From Nocardia cyriacigeorgica (GTDB lineage: Bacteria; Actinomycetota; Actinomycetes; Mycobacteriales; Mycobacteriaceae), in assembly GCF_005863245.1 (NCBI RefSeq), contig NZ_VBUT01000014.1, forward strand, positions 53,104-117,103: a stretch of 64,000 nt of DNA, written 5' to 3'. The notes beneath the pieces were generated by a model that was not told the origin of the DNA, searched no databases, and was given only the letters and a program-made list of their open reading frames with translations. Position numbers and translations under genes: made by a program. This document shows, piece by piece, positions 1 to 7,123 of this stretch; the first letter of the stretch is position 1; every line of letters starts with the position of its first letter.

Positions 1-52
1 ATGGCACCCTGCGGCGTTCCTGCATATCTGGTGTACTCGGTTTCTCGACCAG

Positions 53-583
53 TCATCGCTGTTTCCTATCGTGTTCTAGGTCCTCGAAGCGCACCTTGCG
101 GGCGAATGAGATGTCGCCTGGATTTGTTTTCTGCCCGCGTTTGGGCCAGCCGTTGCAGAGCCTGATGTGCGGATCAAGGTCGGGGATGTGCCAGGTCACG
201 CTGTCCGGGTTCGGTGATTCGTCCCTGTTGCTGATCTTCCATCGCGGCGTAAACGTTCCATCGCCCGGCGTGTCGAAGAATGCGATCCGGGCTCGACCGG
301 CCTTGAACTCGAAGATTCCGTCGTCGAGCCCATTCATTGATTCTTCGCGGTCTCCATCGCCATGCTCGGCGTAGTGTTGCATCGACTGCATGAGGGCCGC
401 GTAGGTTTCGACCTGTTCGTCGGCATGCATCGCGACATCCTCACCTTCGGACCATGTGCCCTCTTTGAGGTAGTCCAGGACTTCTCTTGCGGGCGCGGTC
501 GTGCCGTCGCGTCGAATCGCATACGAGATGCTGCACCAGCGGCCTTCGCATACCAACTCCCGTTCCACCGGTTCTTTAGCCAA
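53..583 (-). CDS. HigB/Gp49-like RelE-superfamily toxin
   Basis: This 176-residue protein has, in its second half, the pattern of phage-derived Gp49/HigB toxins: a compact strand region (GIFEFKAGRARIAFF, about residues 88-102) followed near the C-terminus by a basic stretch GWPKRGQKTNPGDISFARK, which resembles the family motif K-K-x-Q-K-T-P-x-x-E-I-x-x-A. Such proteins are ribosome-dependent mRNA interferases. It lies 70 bp downstream of, and on the same strand as, the HTH repressor at 653-1402, so the two are probably co-transcribed as a repressor/antitoxin-toxin pair. The first about 85 residues are longer than a minimal HigB. The family call is by motif only; toxicity is inferred. Confidence 0.55.
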   Translation of the reverse strand: MAKEPVERELVCEGRWCSISYAIRRDGTTAPAREVLDYLKEGTWSEGEDVAMHADEQVETYAALMQSMQHYAEHGDGDREESMNGLDDGIFEFKAGRARIAFFDTPGDGTFTPRWKISNRDESPNPDSVTWHIPDLDPHIRLCNGWPKRGQKTNPGDISFARKVRFEDLEHDRKQR

Positions 584-652
584 GCCTAAACCATCCTTGT
601 GTGGTTGCCCAGTGTCGTCATCCGAATGTGACCGTTTGCCCAGGTCGCGGCG

Positions 653-1402
653 CTACTGTTCGTGGAAGTCGTCGTCCTCGGGTAGCTCGTGTTCTCGCTG
701 TTCCAAGTCCACTTTCGACCTGCGCGAACGCCTCGACTTGCCCGCGCGGTCCTCCTGGTCAGGCTCTGACATGGCGGCCAACAGCCGGGAACGGTCGAAC
801 GGCGGCTGCTCGAGCGGGGCAGCGTCTGGCCTCCCGGCCGAATGGTCAACGTGGAGATCGGACTCTGTCTCCTCGGCGAGTTGCGCGGCCTCGGGGTTGT
901 ACGGTGGCTGCGAATGGGAGGGGAGCCGAGCGTGGGCCACACCCATGTGCTCAAGTGCTCGTGCGACCGCGGCGTCGAGTTCCTCGGCGGTCACCTTGTG
1001 GTAGCGCACTGCGCCGATTGGGCGATGGCGGGCCGTTTCGCCAGGTTGTCTCATGCCTCGAAGAAGATCGAGCAGCATGGATTTGTCGCGTACGGAAAGG
1101 TCTGCATCCAACCTGACGGCGGTCTCAAGGTCGATCTCGCCAAACTGTGGAAGGTCGATGCCCATGCTGACCAACGCGGCCTGCGCAACTTCTGATTCTG
1201 GAATGGCGAGGCCAGCTGCCAGCCCGCGGATCGTTGAGGCCGTGATCGAGACCACGTCGGTGTTTCGAATCCTTGAGAGATTCGACTTCCCCAGCTTGTG
1301 GCCTTCGGCAGTTGCGCGCCTGGTGATGTCTGTGTCCGACCAGCCGTTGGCGTCGCGCACGCGATCAATCAGTGCGGCGAGCTCGTGTCGAGGTTCTTCC
1401 AT
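653..1402 (-). CDS. HTH (XRE-like) prophage repressor / antitoxin
   Basis: The 249-residue protein begins MEEPRHELAALIDRVRDANG and contains an N-terminal XRE-like helix-turn-helix (about residues 5-70), with a polar, charged C-terminal half that I do not recognise. An upstream in-frame GTG at 1474 would add 24 residues, but that stretch overlaps the TGGACA repeats and reads like non-coding DNA, so I chose the ATG at 1402. It is transcribed away from a Cro-like gene (1650) across a shared control region, which is the layout of a lysogeny switch. The HigB-like gene follows on the same strand, so it may act as repressor, antitoxin or both. The function comes from context plus the HTH. Confidence 0.7.
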   Translation of the reverse strand: MEEPRHELAALIDRVRDANGWSDTDITRRATAEGHKLGKSNLSRIRNTDVVSITASTIRGLAAGLAIPESEVAQAALVSMGIDLPQFGEIDLETAVRLDADLSVRDKSMLLDLLRGMRQPGETARHRPIGAVRYHKVTAEELDAAVARALEHMGVAHARLPSHSQPPYNPEAAQLAEETESDLHVDHSAGRPDAAPLEQPPFDRSRLLAAMSEPDQEDRAGKSRRSRRSKVDLEQREHELPEDDDFHEQ

Positions 1403-1441
1403 GCGGTGAGCATCATTCCTGGTCGTCCCGACGGCCAATCG

Positions 1442-1600
1442 GGTGGACATTGGGGGCACCAAATTGGTGGACACTAAGACTTTACATACGCAGTCTGCAA
1501 CTGGTTGTTAGCTGGAGATATGCGCCTGTCTTAGGGCTTGCGGGGTGGACACCAAGCGTTCCATACTGTTCATAATTGCTGGACACTGTGGACAGGATGT
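1442..1600. promoter_or_regulatory. Divergent switch region with repeated TGGACA operators
   Basis: Between the repressor start and the Cro-like gene, five direct copies of TGGACA begin at 1444, 1468, 1546, 1580 and 1589. Two are embedded in near-identical 13-mers, GGTGGACACTAAG (1466-1478) and GGTGGACACCAAG (1544-1556). Three more copies occur at 1858, 1871 and 1880 at the 3' end of the Cro-like gene. All point the same way, and both close pairs (1580/1589 and 1871/1880) are spaced 9 bp apart. They probably bind the repressor or the Cro-like protein. I cannot assign a firm -35/-10, although CATAAT at 1571-1576 is a possible -10 for the rightward promoter. Confidence 0.6.
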
Positions 1601-1649
1601 GAGTACATTGGCAATGTCAGCGAAGATCGGCCGGATCGGAGACCTCTAC

Positions 1650-1910
1650 ATGGAGCTCGTGAACCGCGAGATGCTCGAGCGGCTGATGAAGACCAAAGGA
1701 GCCTCTCAGCGGCAATTGGCAGCCATCGCGGGATGGAAATCCCACACCTACATGCAGCGGCTCATCCGCGGCGAGGTGAAGACCCTCAGTACCGACCCGG
1801 CGCTCCGCATCGCCCACCACTTCGGAGTGCCGGTCGACCTTCTTTTTTTGACCAGGATGGACATAAATCCTGGACACACTGGACAGAAAAACAAGACGAA
1901 GGCGGCATAA
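1650..1910 (+). CDS. Cro-like HTH regulator
   Basis: The protein is 86 residues from the ATG at 1650, which has a TCGGAG ribosome binding site at a suitable distance; upstream in-frame starts (1545, 1617) lie in the operator repeats. It is almost entirely one XRE helix-turn-helix domain: LERLMKTKGASQRQLAAIAG gives helices 1-2, followed by the recognition helix and the FGVPVDLLF ending common in phage Cro/CI-type proteins. Divergent from the repressor at 653-1402, it is the first gene of the rightward early operon. Its 3' end overlaps three of the TGGACA repeats, so the repeats may also control genes downstream. Confidence 0.75.
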   Translation: MELVNREMLERLMKTKGASQRQLAAIAGWKSHTYMQRLIRGEVKTLSTDPALRIAHHFGVPVDLLFLTRMDINPGHTGQKNKTKAA

Positions 1911-1967
1911 AGACGGCCCCGCACCTGGGCAGCAGGTGCAGGACCTCAGCAACGAAAGGAATTCGTC

Positions 1968-2765
1968 GTGAACGAGCCTACGCCACACAACTCCTCGTTG
2001 GTCCACATTAGGGAGGGCGTCGCTACGACCACCTCGCTGGTCATCGCGGACGGAACGCAGATTCAGCACAAGAACGTGATGGAGCTGATTCGCGAGAACC
2101 TGGGCGACTTTGAGGAGTTCGGAAGGGTCGCGTTTGAAACGCGACCCTTCGAAACCGCCGGTGGCACGCAGCACCGGCAGGTGGCCGTCATGACCGAGGA
2201 GCACGCGACGCTGCTGCTCACGTACATGCGCAACAGCGCCGTGGTGAAGGACTTCAAGAAGCGGCTCGTGCGCGAGTTCTGGGCGCTGAAGCGCCACCGC
2301 GACCAGGCCCGCCCGACGGCTCTGCCGTCGACCCGCGAGCTCGCGCAGATGGTAATCGACGCTGAGGACGCCCGTGAAGCCGCCGAGAAGCAGCTCGGAA
2401 TCGAGGTCAAAGCCAGGCAAGCGATGGAGTCCTACGTGAAGGACCTCGAACCTCGCGCCGAAGGGTACGACCGATTCATCGACGGCGATGGAACCTATGC
2501 CGTCGGGGTGGTCGCGAAAATGCTTGGCACCGGCCAGAACAAGCTGTTTGCCGAGCTCCGGAACGCGAAGGTCTTCATCGCGAAGGGTGCGCTGCGGAAC
2601 ACCCCGTACCAGCAGTACATGCACCACTTCGACGTCAAGGCGTTCGAGTACACCCGCGAAGACGGAACGCACGGCACCTCGTACAAGACCTGGGTCCAGC
2701 CGTCCGGCGTCGAGTTCATCGCCCGCAAGCTCGGCCGCACCATCCAGCAGGCGGTGACGGTATGA
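1968..2765 (+). CDS. Phage antirepressor, Rha-like N-terminus and KilAC C-terminus
   Basis: This 265-residue protein starts at a GTG preceded by GAAAGGA. Residues about 20-110 match the Rha regulatory family (IADGTQIQHKNVMELIREN, then a central MTEEHATLLLTYMRNS). After a coiled linker, residues about 140-260 match the KilAC antirepressor domain, including YDRFIDGDGTYAVGVVAKML and a C-terminal TWVQPSGVEFIARKL. Such proteins counteract lysogeny repressors or act as early phage regulators. It lies directly after the Cro-like gene and overlaps the next ORF by an ATGA junction, so it belongs to the early operon. Confidence 0.85.
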   Translation: MNEPTPHNSSLVHIREGVATTTSLVIADGTQIQHKNVMELIRENLGDFEEFGRVAFETRPFETAGGTQHRQVAVMTEEHATLLLTYMRNSAVVKDFKKRLVREFWALKRHRDQARPTALPSTRELAQMVIDAEDAREAAEKQLGIEVKARQAMESYVKDLEPRAEGYDRFIDGDGTYAVGVVAKMLGTGQNKLFAELRNAKVFIAKGALRNTPYQQYMHHFDVKAFEYTREDGTHGTSYKTWVQPSGVEFIARKLGRTIQQAVTV

Positions 2766-3007
2766 GCCACATCGTTTTCTGGTCCGAGCCCGACGTCGTG
2801 AAGACCGACGACGCATTCGTCACATCCGGCGCCGGCGAGGTTTCCGGTGGCGCAGATGACGGGGCCGAGCGTATCGCGATCGTCATCCACCACGGTGAGA
2901 ACCATTGGGGGAGGGCACACCTCACCGCGCCGCAGGCGCGGACGCTGATCGAGTCGCTCACTGCCGCATGCGCCGCGCTGGATGTAACCCCGGACGGTGC
3001 GGTATGA
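2762..3007 (+). CDS. Small hypothetical early protein
   Basis: An 81-residue acidic protein whose ATG overlaps the antirepressor stop and whose stop overlaps the next ATG, so translation is coupled on both sides. I see no domain; the C-terminal part (APQARTLIESLTAACAAL) is an amphipathic helix. Confidence 0.6.
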   Translation: MSHIVFWSEPDVVKTDDAFVTSGAGEVSGGADDGAERIAIVIHHGENHWGRAHLTAPQARTLIESLTAACAALDVTPDGAV

Positions 3008-3270
3008 CCGCGCCGCCGGATCTGCGCCTGTACGACCTGACCGAAGCCGCCGCGATTCTGCGGGTCACCGAATCCTGGCTGATGCGGCAGCTCCGGGACC
3101 GCCGCCTGGCGGGCCGCAAAGTCGCGCGCCGCTGGATGCTCACCGAGGACGACTTGCGCGCCGCGATCGACGGTATGGCTTCCCCTGCTGTCGCGCCACG
3201 CCCCGACCCCGCCGGGCTGACGCCCACCAGCCGCCGACGCCTGAATCGGCGCGCAAGGGGCGCTGCGTGA
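3004..3270 (+). CDS. Excisionase-like winged HTH protein
   Basis: Eighty-eight residues from the ATG at 3004, which overlaps the previous stop. The sequence LYDLTEAAAILRVTESWLMRQLRDRRLAGRKVARRWMLTEDDL follows the MerR/excisionase DNA-binding pattern: an HTH that chooses a start, a basic turn, then W-x-x-T/S-x-x-D-L. Such proteins assist prophage excision or act as small regulators. No integrase is in the window to pair it with. The longer upstream frame starting at 2905 only overlaps the preceding gene. Confidence 0.75.
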   Translation: MTAPPDLRLYDLTEAAAILRVTESWLMRQLRDRRLAGRKVARRWMLTEDDLRAAIDGMASPAVAPRPDPAGLTPTSRRRLNRRARGAA

Positions 3271-3356
3271 TTCGCGACGTCCGTACCCGCAAGACGGCCC
3301 GCCGAGGTGCGACTCGACGGGCCATGAACACCCACGCCCATGAAAGAGGAAACCGA

Positions 3357-3767
3357 ATGTTCAAGCTCAAGCGTACCGCCCTGATCGTCGCCGCCGGCGT
3401 CGCCGTGCTCAGCCTCACCGCGTGCGATCCGTCGCAGCTCGAGCCGCGCCCGACCCCGGCGCCCCGCGTCGTCGACGCCACCGAGACCCCATGGGTCGCG
3501 CCGACGAGCGTGCTGCCGGTCAGGGCCGACCCGTACAGCTCGGACGGTGCGTGGTTGATCGGATCCGAGATCGCGCCGGGCAACTACCGCGTGGTCCCTA
3601 CCAGCGAGTTCGGTGGCGGTTGGACGCTGTGCGCGACCTATGGGTGCGGCCCGCTGGATCCGGGATTCATCGCGAACGACTTCCTGACCGGCCCCGGCTA
3701 CGTCACGATCCCGGCCGACGCGCTGCTGATCGAGCTGACCAACGTGCGCCTCGAGGCGGTGGCCTGA
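3357..3767 (+). CDS. Small secreted lipoprotein
   Basis: The 136-residue product starts at the ATG at 3357, which has AAAGAGGAAA just upstream; a further in-frame ATG at 3324 lacks that spacing. It carries a lipoprotein signal: basic MFKLKR, a hydrophobic stretch, then lipobox LTAC with Cys at about residue 22. The mature part is Pro-rich, then a small beta-rich domain (SDGAWLIGSEIAPGNYRV...) like those of secreted actinobacterial proteins. An early-region lipoprotein in a prophage could act at the cell surface, for example in superinfection exclusion; that role is inference. Confidence 0.7.
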   Translation: MFKLKRTALIVAAGVAVLSLTACDPSQLEPRPTPAPRVVDATETPWVAPTSVLPVRADPYSSDGAWLIGSEIAPGNYRVVPTSEFGGGWTLCATYGCGPLDPGFIANDFLTGPGYVTIPADALLIELTNVRLEAVA

Positions 3768-3943
3768 TGGGACCGTACTGCCGCTACTGCGATACCCGGT
3801 GCTTCGTCCCGGACCCGTGGGGAGAGTTCCGGATTCATGGGTCGCGAATCATCTTGGCGACCTGCATGAAAGGCAAGGAACGCGACCGGGCAGTCGCGGG
3901 CTACGACATCGACCGCGCCCGCGAGATGGCGGGTGCCCGATGA
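3767..3943 (+). CDS. Small Cys-containing hypothetical protein
   Basis: Fifty-eight residues, with ATG overlapping the lipoprotein stop. The N-terminus CRYCDTRCF has three closely spaced cysteines and there is a fourth at about residue 33, suggesting a small zinc-binding fold. Function is unknown. Confidence 0.55.
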   Translation: MGPYCRYCDTRCFVPDPWGEFRIHGSRIILATCMKGKERDRAVAGYDIDRAREMAGAR

Positions 3944-4104
3944 GCGCCCGCGTCTACGAACTGCGCGACGGCGCGGTGATCCCCGAGTGGGACTTCGACC
4001 ACGTCGCACGCGCATTCGGGTTCAACTCGGCACGTCACATGGAAGACGTACTCGCCGGGCGCGCCCCGACCCTGCTGGATCGCCCTAAGCCGGTGCGTCG
4101 ATGA
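3940..4104 (+). CDS. Small hypothetical protein
   Basis: Fifty-four residues, with ATGA overlaps on both sides. The segment WDFDHVARAFGFNSARHMEDVLAG resembles a short HTH, but that is too little to name it. Confidence 0.5.
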   Translation: MSARVYELRDGAVIPEWDFDHVARAFGFNSARHMEDVLAGRAPTLLDRPKPVRR

Positions 4105-4238
4105 GCCGCCCGCACCTGCCGCGCCTGTCCGCCGACGACCGAGCTTTCTGGCTCGCGTACTTCGGCTTGCTCGCGTCCGTGGTGTTCGTCGTGCTGCTCG
4201 TCGTCTATCTGTCCAACGCTGCGAGGTGGTCGCTGTGA
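4101..4238 (+). CDS. Small single-pass membrane protein
   Basis: Forty-five residues, with ATG overlapping the previous stop. A polar, basic N-terminus is followed by one strongly hydrophobic helix (about residues 17-40, FWLAYFGLLASVVFVVLLVV). Overlaps with both neighbours support it as a real early-operon gene; its role is unknown. Confidence 0.5.
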   Translation: MSRPHLPRLSADDRAFWLAYFGLLASVVFVVLLVVYLSNAARWSL

Positions 4239-4423
4239 AAGAAGTTCTCGAGTCCGTTCTCGCCGCCGAGTTCGTCGCCACGGTGCGGCCCGGCCGCGCC
4301 GGTGAGCCCCCGGTGTGGGTCGAGTGGCACCCCACCAGCGCGCAGCACACCCTGACCGCTACGCAGACGGCTGCCGCTCTCCGTCACGTCGCGCAGGTCA
4401 TCGAGGCCCAGGGGTTGCTGTGA
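4235..4423 (+). CDS. Small hypothetical protein
   Basis: Sixty-two residues from the GTG at 4235, which overlaps the previous stop and has GCGAGG upstream; a GTG at 4226 is an alternative that adds three residues. The ending TATQTAAALRHVAQVIEAQG is a helix typical of small actinophage proteins. No known domain. Confidence 0.5.
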   Translation: MKEVLESVLAAEFVATVRPGRAGEPPVWVEWHPTSAQHTLTATQTAAALRHVAQVIEAQGLL

Positions 4424-4584
4424 ACGCCGCGATCATCACCATCAGCGACGACGACTCACCAGAGGTCGACCTCGTCCGGATCCCTGATCGCCAGCACGTC
4501 TGCGGTTGCGAGATCGCGCGGGCGCTTCGCATGGCCGCCGAGGAGTACGAGCAGGAATGCCGCATGCCGGAGGGCCGGGCATGA
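4420..4584 (+). CDS. Small hypothetical protein
   Basis: Fifty-four residues starting with a GTG that overlaps the previous stop; it ends overlapping the next ATG. It is acidic at the N-terminus and contains CGC and a later Cys. No family recognised. Confidence 0.5.
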   Translation: MNAAIITISDDDSPEVDLVRIPDRQHVCGCEIARALRMAAEEYEQECRMPEGRA

Positions 4585-4757
4585 CTGGCGAGTGGTGGGC
4601 GCCGTACGAGCGCACGGCCGCCCGCGGCGCGGTGTCCCGCACGCATTCCCCGGGGTGCAGGTGCCGGAACTGCTCGGCCGTGAAGTGGTGGCCACTCGAG
4701 TCGGCGCCCGGCGCGGGTGAAGTCGCCCTCGCGCCGGGCCGTCTCCCAACCCCGTAA
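4581..4757 (+). CDS. Small hypothetical protein with CRCRNC motif
   Basis: Fifty-eight residues, with ATGA overlap with the preceding gene. The centre (HSPGCRCRNCSAVKWW) clusters three cysteines and may bind metal. It is the last gene before a strong hairpin, so it closes this transcription block. Confidence 0.5.
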   Translation: MTGEWWAPYERTAARGAVSRTHSPGCRCRNCSAVKWWPLESAPGAGEVALAPGRLPTP

Positions 4758-4762
4758 ACGCC

Positions 4763-4799
4763 GGTGGCCCCGGCGAGCTCACATCTCGCCGGGGCCACC
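4763..4799 (+). terminator. Perfect 15-bp stem-loop, probable terminator
   Basis: GGTGGCCCCGGCGAG (4763-4777) and its exact complement (4785-4799) enclose a 7-nt loop. There is no U-tract, which is common in actinobacterial terminators. It lies between the gene ending at 4757 and the gene starting at 4825, which has its own ribosome binding site. Confidence 0.65.
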
Positions 4800-4824
4800 T
4801 AGACCAACAACATCGGGAGTCTAC

Positions 4825-5052
4825 ATGCAAGACAACACGTTGCCGTCGTTCACATCGACGACGGGGAACCGCTTCAACGGCGAACAGATCCGTCACCGGT
4901 GGGCCAAGAACACGGGGAAGCTCGAACTCTGGCTGGGATCGGGCACGACGTTGTATCTGCGCCCCGAGGACGCGATCCAGCTCGGCGCTGTACTCGTCGA
5001 CGCCCTGGCTGAATACGAGGCCATCATGCGCGCCGAGGCGGTGGTCGGATGA
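4825..5052 (+). CDS. Small hypothetical protein
   Basis: Seventy-five residues; ATG at 4825 with GGGAG upstream, consistent with fresh initiation after the hairpin. The body (GKLELWLGSGTTLYLRPEDAIQLGAVLVDAL) looks like a small beta-sheet plus helix. No named family. Confidence 0.55.
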   Translation: MQDNTLPSFTSTTGNRFNGEQIRHRWAKNTGKLELWLGSGTTLYLRPEDAIQLGAVLVDALAEYEAIMRAEAVVG

Positions 5053-5321
5053 CCGACATCCTCGAGATCGCCCTCGGCGGTATCTACACCATCGGCGGGC
5101 TGGCGGTCGTCGTCGCGATCACGATCGGGATCATCGACAACTGGCTGCATCCAGGCTCGCACGAGTGCCCCATCTGCAAAGGCGTCGGGTGTCGGCACTG
5201 CGGTGGTGGCGACGTCGACGATGCCGAGCTGCTCGCCGACGAAGACGACGACGGCGACGAGTTCGAGGGCGACGAGTGGGACCGCGCGCGCGACCGTGAC
5301 CTTGATCGCGAGGTGGCGTGA
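5049..5321 (+). CDS. Membrane-anchored protein with CxxCxxxxCxxC motif
   Basis: Ninety residues. One transmembrane segment (about residues 8-28) is followed by CPICKGVGCRHC, a DnaJ-like zinc-ribbon pattern, and a very acidic C-terminal tail rich in D and E. It overlaps the preceding stop by ATGA. A small membrane metal-binding protein; its function in the phage is unknown. Confidence 0.55.
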   Translation: MTDILEIALGGIYTIGGLAVVVAITIGIIDNWLHPGSHECPICKGVGCRHCGGGDVDDAELLADEDDDGDEFEGDEWDRARDRDLDREVA

Positions 5322-5488
5322 TGCGCCAGCCGCGAGAAACCAGCCCACTCGCACATATCGACTGCCCGCCGGTGAGCGAGGCCGACCGAAAGCGGGCCGG
5401 GCTCACCGTGTGGCGCAACGCCACCAGCGCCGAGGATGCCGCCGAGCTGCTGGCCATGCTCGGCCTCGACGACATCGGGGAGGCGTGA
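5321..5488 (+). CDS. Small hypothetical protein
   Basis: Fifty-five residues; ATG shares a base with the preceding stop (TGATG) and its own stop overlaps the next ATG the same way. The ending SAEDAAELLAMLGLDDI is a short helix repeat. No family recognised. Confidence 0.5.
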   Translation: MRQPRETSPLAHIDCPPVSEADRKRAGLTVWRNATSAEDAAELLAMLGLDDIGEA

Positions 5489-5742
5489 TGGCGCGCTACA
5501 CCGATCACGACCAGCTCGCCGCCGAAGCCCTACAGATCGCCGAGGACGTGCGCGAACTCGCGCCGCTGGCCATATACCAGCGGCTCGCCGCTCAGTGCGC
5601 CCGCGACCCGGAACGCATGGCGCAGGTGATCATGTGCCTGTCGGCGTGGCTGGATCCCGACACCCCGGTCGGTGCCCTGATCGCGCGGGCTGAGGCGATC
5701 ACCGAGGCGCGCGCCCCGATGCCGCGGGCGGTGGTCGCGTGA
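5488..5742 (+). CDS. Small helical hypothetical protein
   Basis: Eighty-four residues, predicted all-alpha (LAAEALQIAEDVRELAPL...RMAQVIMCLSAWLD). Overlaps both neighbours. It sits immediately before the recombination genes. Similar small helical proteins are common in actinophage early regions, but I cannot assign a function. Confidence 0.55.
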   Translation: MARYTDHDQLAAEALQIAEDVRELAPLAIYQRLAAQCARDPERMAQVIMCLSAWLDPDTPVGALIARAEAITEARAPMPRAVVA

Positions 5743-6554
5743 CGGCGCCCACCGCACCGGGCCTGTACCCGGACATTCCCGAGAGCGTCTACCACGGCGA
5801 CCCCGACAGCCTGTCCAGTACCGGTCTCCGCCAGCTGGTCAAGCCGGGCGGTCCGGCCAAGTTCCAAGGCGCAGAGCGCGAGGACAAAGACGTGTTCGAT
5901 ATCGGCGCCGTCGCCCACACGCTGCTACTCGGCGCCGGTGCCGAAGTTGAAGTGGTGGCGTCCGAGACGTGGCAGACCAAGGACGCCAAGGCCGCTCGCG
6001 CCGCGGCCCGCGCCGAGGGCAAGATCCCGCTCCTGACCAAGCAGGCCAAGGCCGTCCAGACGATGGTCTCGGCGGCCCGGAATCGGCCCGAAGTGGCCGA
6101 GCTGCTCGCGCCCGAGGGTGTGCCCGAGATGACGGCCTACGCACTGGATCCCACCAGCTGGATCATGCTGCGCGCCCGATTCGACTACCTCATCATCGGC
6201 GCCGACCGGCACGTCACGGTCGTCGACTACAAGACAACCAAGAACGCCGCACCGCGCGCGTTCGCCAAGAGCGCAGCCGAATACGGCTACCACGTGCAGG
6301 AAGCCCACTACCGGCGCGTGCTGCGCGAACTGGGCTACGAGGTGGATCGGTTCGTGTTCCTGGCGCAGGAGAAGGAACCACCCTACCTGACCAGCATTCA
6401 CGAGTTCGACGCCCGCGCCGTCGCCGAGGGCGACCGCGTCGTGTCCGCCGGCATCGAACTATTCGCCGCATGCCGCGAGGCCAACCAGTGGCCCGGCTAC
6501 GGCAACCGCACATATCGGATGAGCCTGCCCGCATGGGCGATTGGGGAGTGGTGA
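5739..6554 (+). CDS. RecE-like PD-(D/E)XK exonuclease
   Basis: A 271-residue protein starting at a GTG. The N-terminus (GLYPDIPESVYHGDPDSLSSTGLRQLV) matches the start of RecE/exodeoxyribonuclease VIII-type nucleases, which open with the phrase 'YH...SLSSTGLR'. The nuclease core is at about residues 150-215, with acidic residues in GADRHVTVVDYKTTKNA (D-x-K motif) and a downstream Gln/Tyr helix (YGYHVQEAHYRRVL). It would digest one strand of linear DNA to expose 3' ends. The adjacent gene encodes an ERF-like annealing protein, so the two form the phage recombination module. Confidence 0.8.
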   Translation: MTAPTAPGLYPDIPESVYHGDPDSLSSTGLRQLVKPGGPAKFQGAEREDKDVFDIGAVAHTLLLGAGAEVEVVASETWQTKDAKAARAAARAEGKIPLLTKQAKAVQTMVSAARNRPEVAELLAPEGVPEMTAYALDPTSWIMLRARFDYLIIGADRHVTVVDYKTTKNAAPRAFAKSAAEYGYHVQEAHYRRVLRELGYEVDRFVFLAQEKEPPYLTSIHEFDARAVAEGDRVVSAGIELFAACREANQWPGYGNRTYRMSLPAWAIGEW

Positions 6555-6556
6555 CG

Positions 6557-7123
6557 ATGGCAAAACAGGAGTTCAGCACCGGCGACTACGTCGAGGTGTC
6601 CGAGCGGATCGTCGAGTTCCGCACCCTGCACCCGGCCGGATCTCTGCGGCCGGTCGACCCGACGCAGCCGTACCGGATCGAGCGCGTCGGCGACGACACG
6701 TTCATCGTCGTCGTGGCCGCCGCATACCGCTCACCCGACGACCTGGTGCCCGGCATCGGAATGGCGTGGGAAACCTACCCCGGCCGAACCAACTTCACCC
6801 GCGGCTCGGAGTTGCAGAACGCCGAGACCTCGGCGTGGGGGCGCGCGATCGTCGCCGCCCTGGCCGCCGACACCAAACGCGGCATCGCCTCGGCCGACGA
6901 GGTACGGGCCCGGACCGCGACCGCCGCCGCCCAGTTGCCCGCGCACGACTTCGCTCGCGCCGAGCTGCTGCGGCTGCTCAACGCGCGCGGCATATCCGGG
7001 CAGGAGGCGACCGCCAAGTTCGCCGCCGACAACAACGGCGCCGAGCTGCGCACCTCCACCGACGCGGCGGCTATCGAGAAGCTGATCCGCTACTACGAGC
7101 AGGCGGTTACCGATGGCGCGTGA
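6557..7123 (+). CDS. ERF-family single-strand annealing protein
   Basis: The 188-residue protein starts at the ATG at 6557, with GGGGAG eight bases upstream. Its centre has the signature of ERF-superfamily annealing proteins: FTRGSELQNAETSAWGRAIVAAL (about residues 81-103), preceded by the beta-rich half. It is directly coupled to the RecE-like exonuclease and is expected to load on the resected strand and anneal homologous DNA during replication or circularisation. The C-terminal 60 residues form a small helical domain similar to the ends of other actinophage ERF proteins. Confidence 0.7.
   Translation: MAKQEFSTGDYVEVSERIVEFRTLHPAGSLRPVDPTQPYRIERVGDDTFIVVVAAAYRSPDDLVPGIGMAWETYPGRTNFTRGSELQNAETSAWGRAIVAALAADTKRGIASADEVRARTATAAAQLPAHDFARAELLRLLNARGISGQEATAKFAADNNGAELRTSTDAAAIEKLIRYYEQAVTDGA

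Noticed and set aside
1841..1849. Run of T after the HTH gene as a terminator
   Set aside because: It is inside the coding region of the Cro-like gene and has no stem-loop before it.
1617..2816. A 399-residue reverse-strand frame over the Cro-like and antirepressor genes
   Set aside because: It is Arg/Val/Leu-rich, covers two recognisable forward genes and shows no domain or ribosome binding site.
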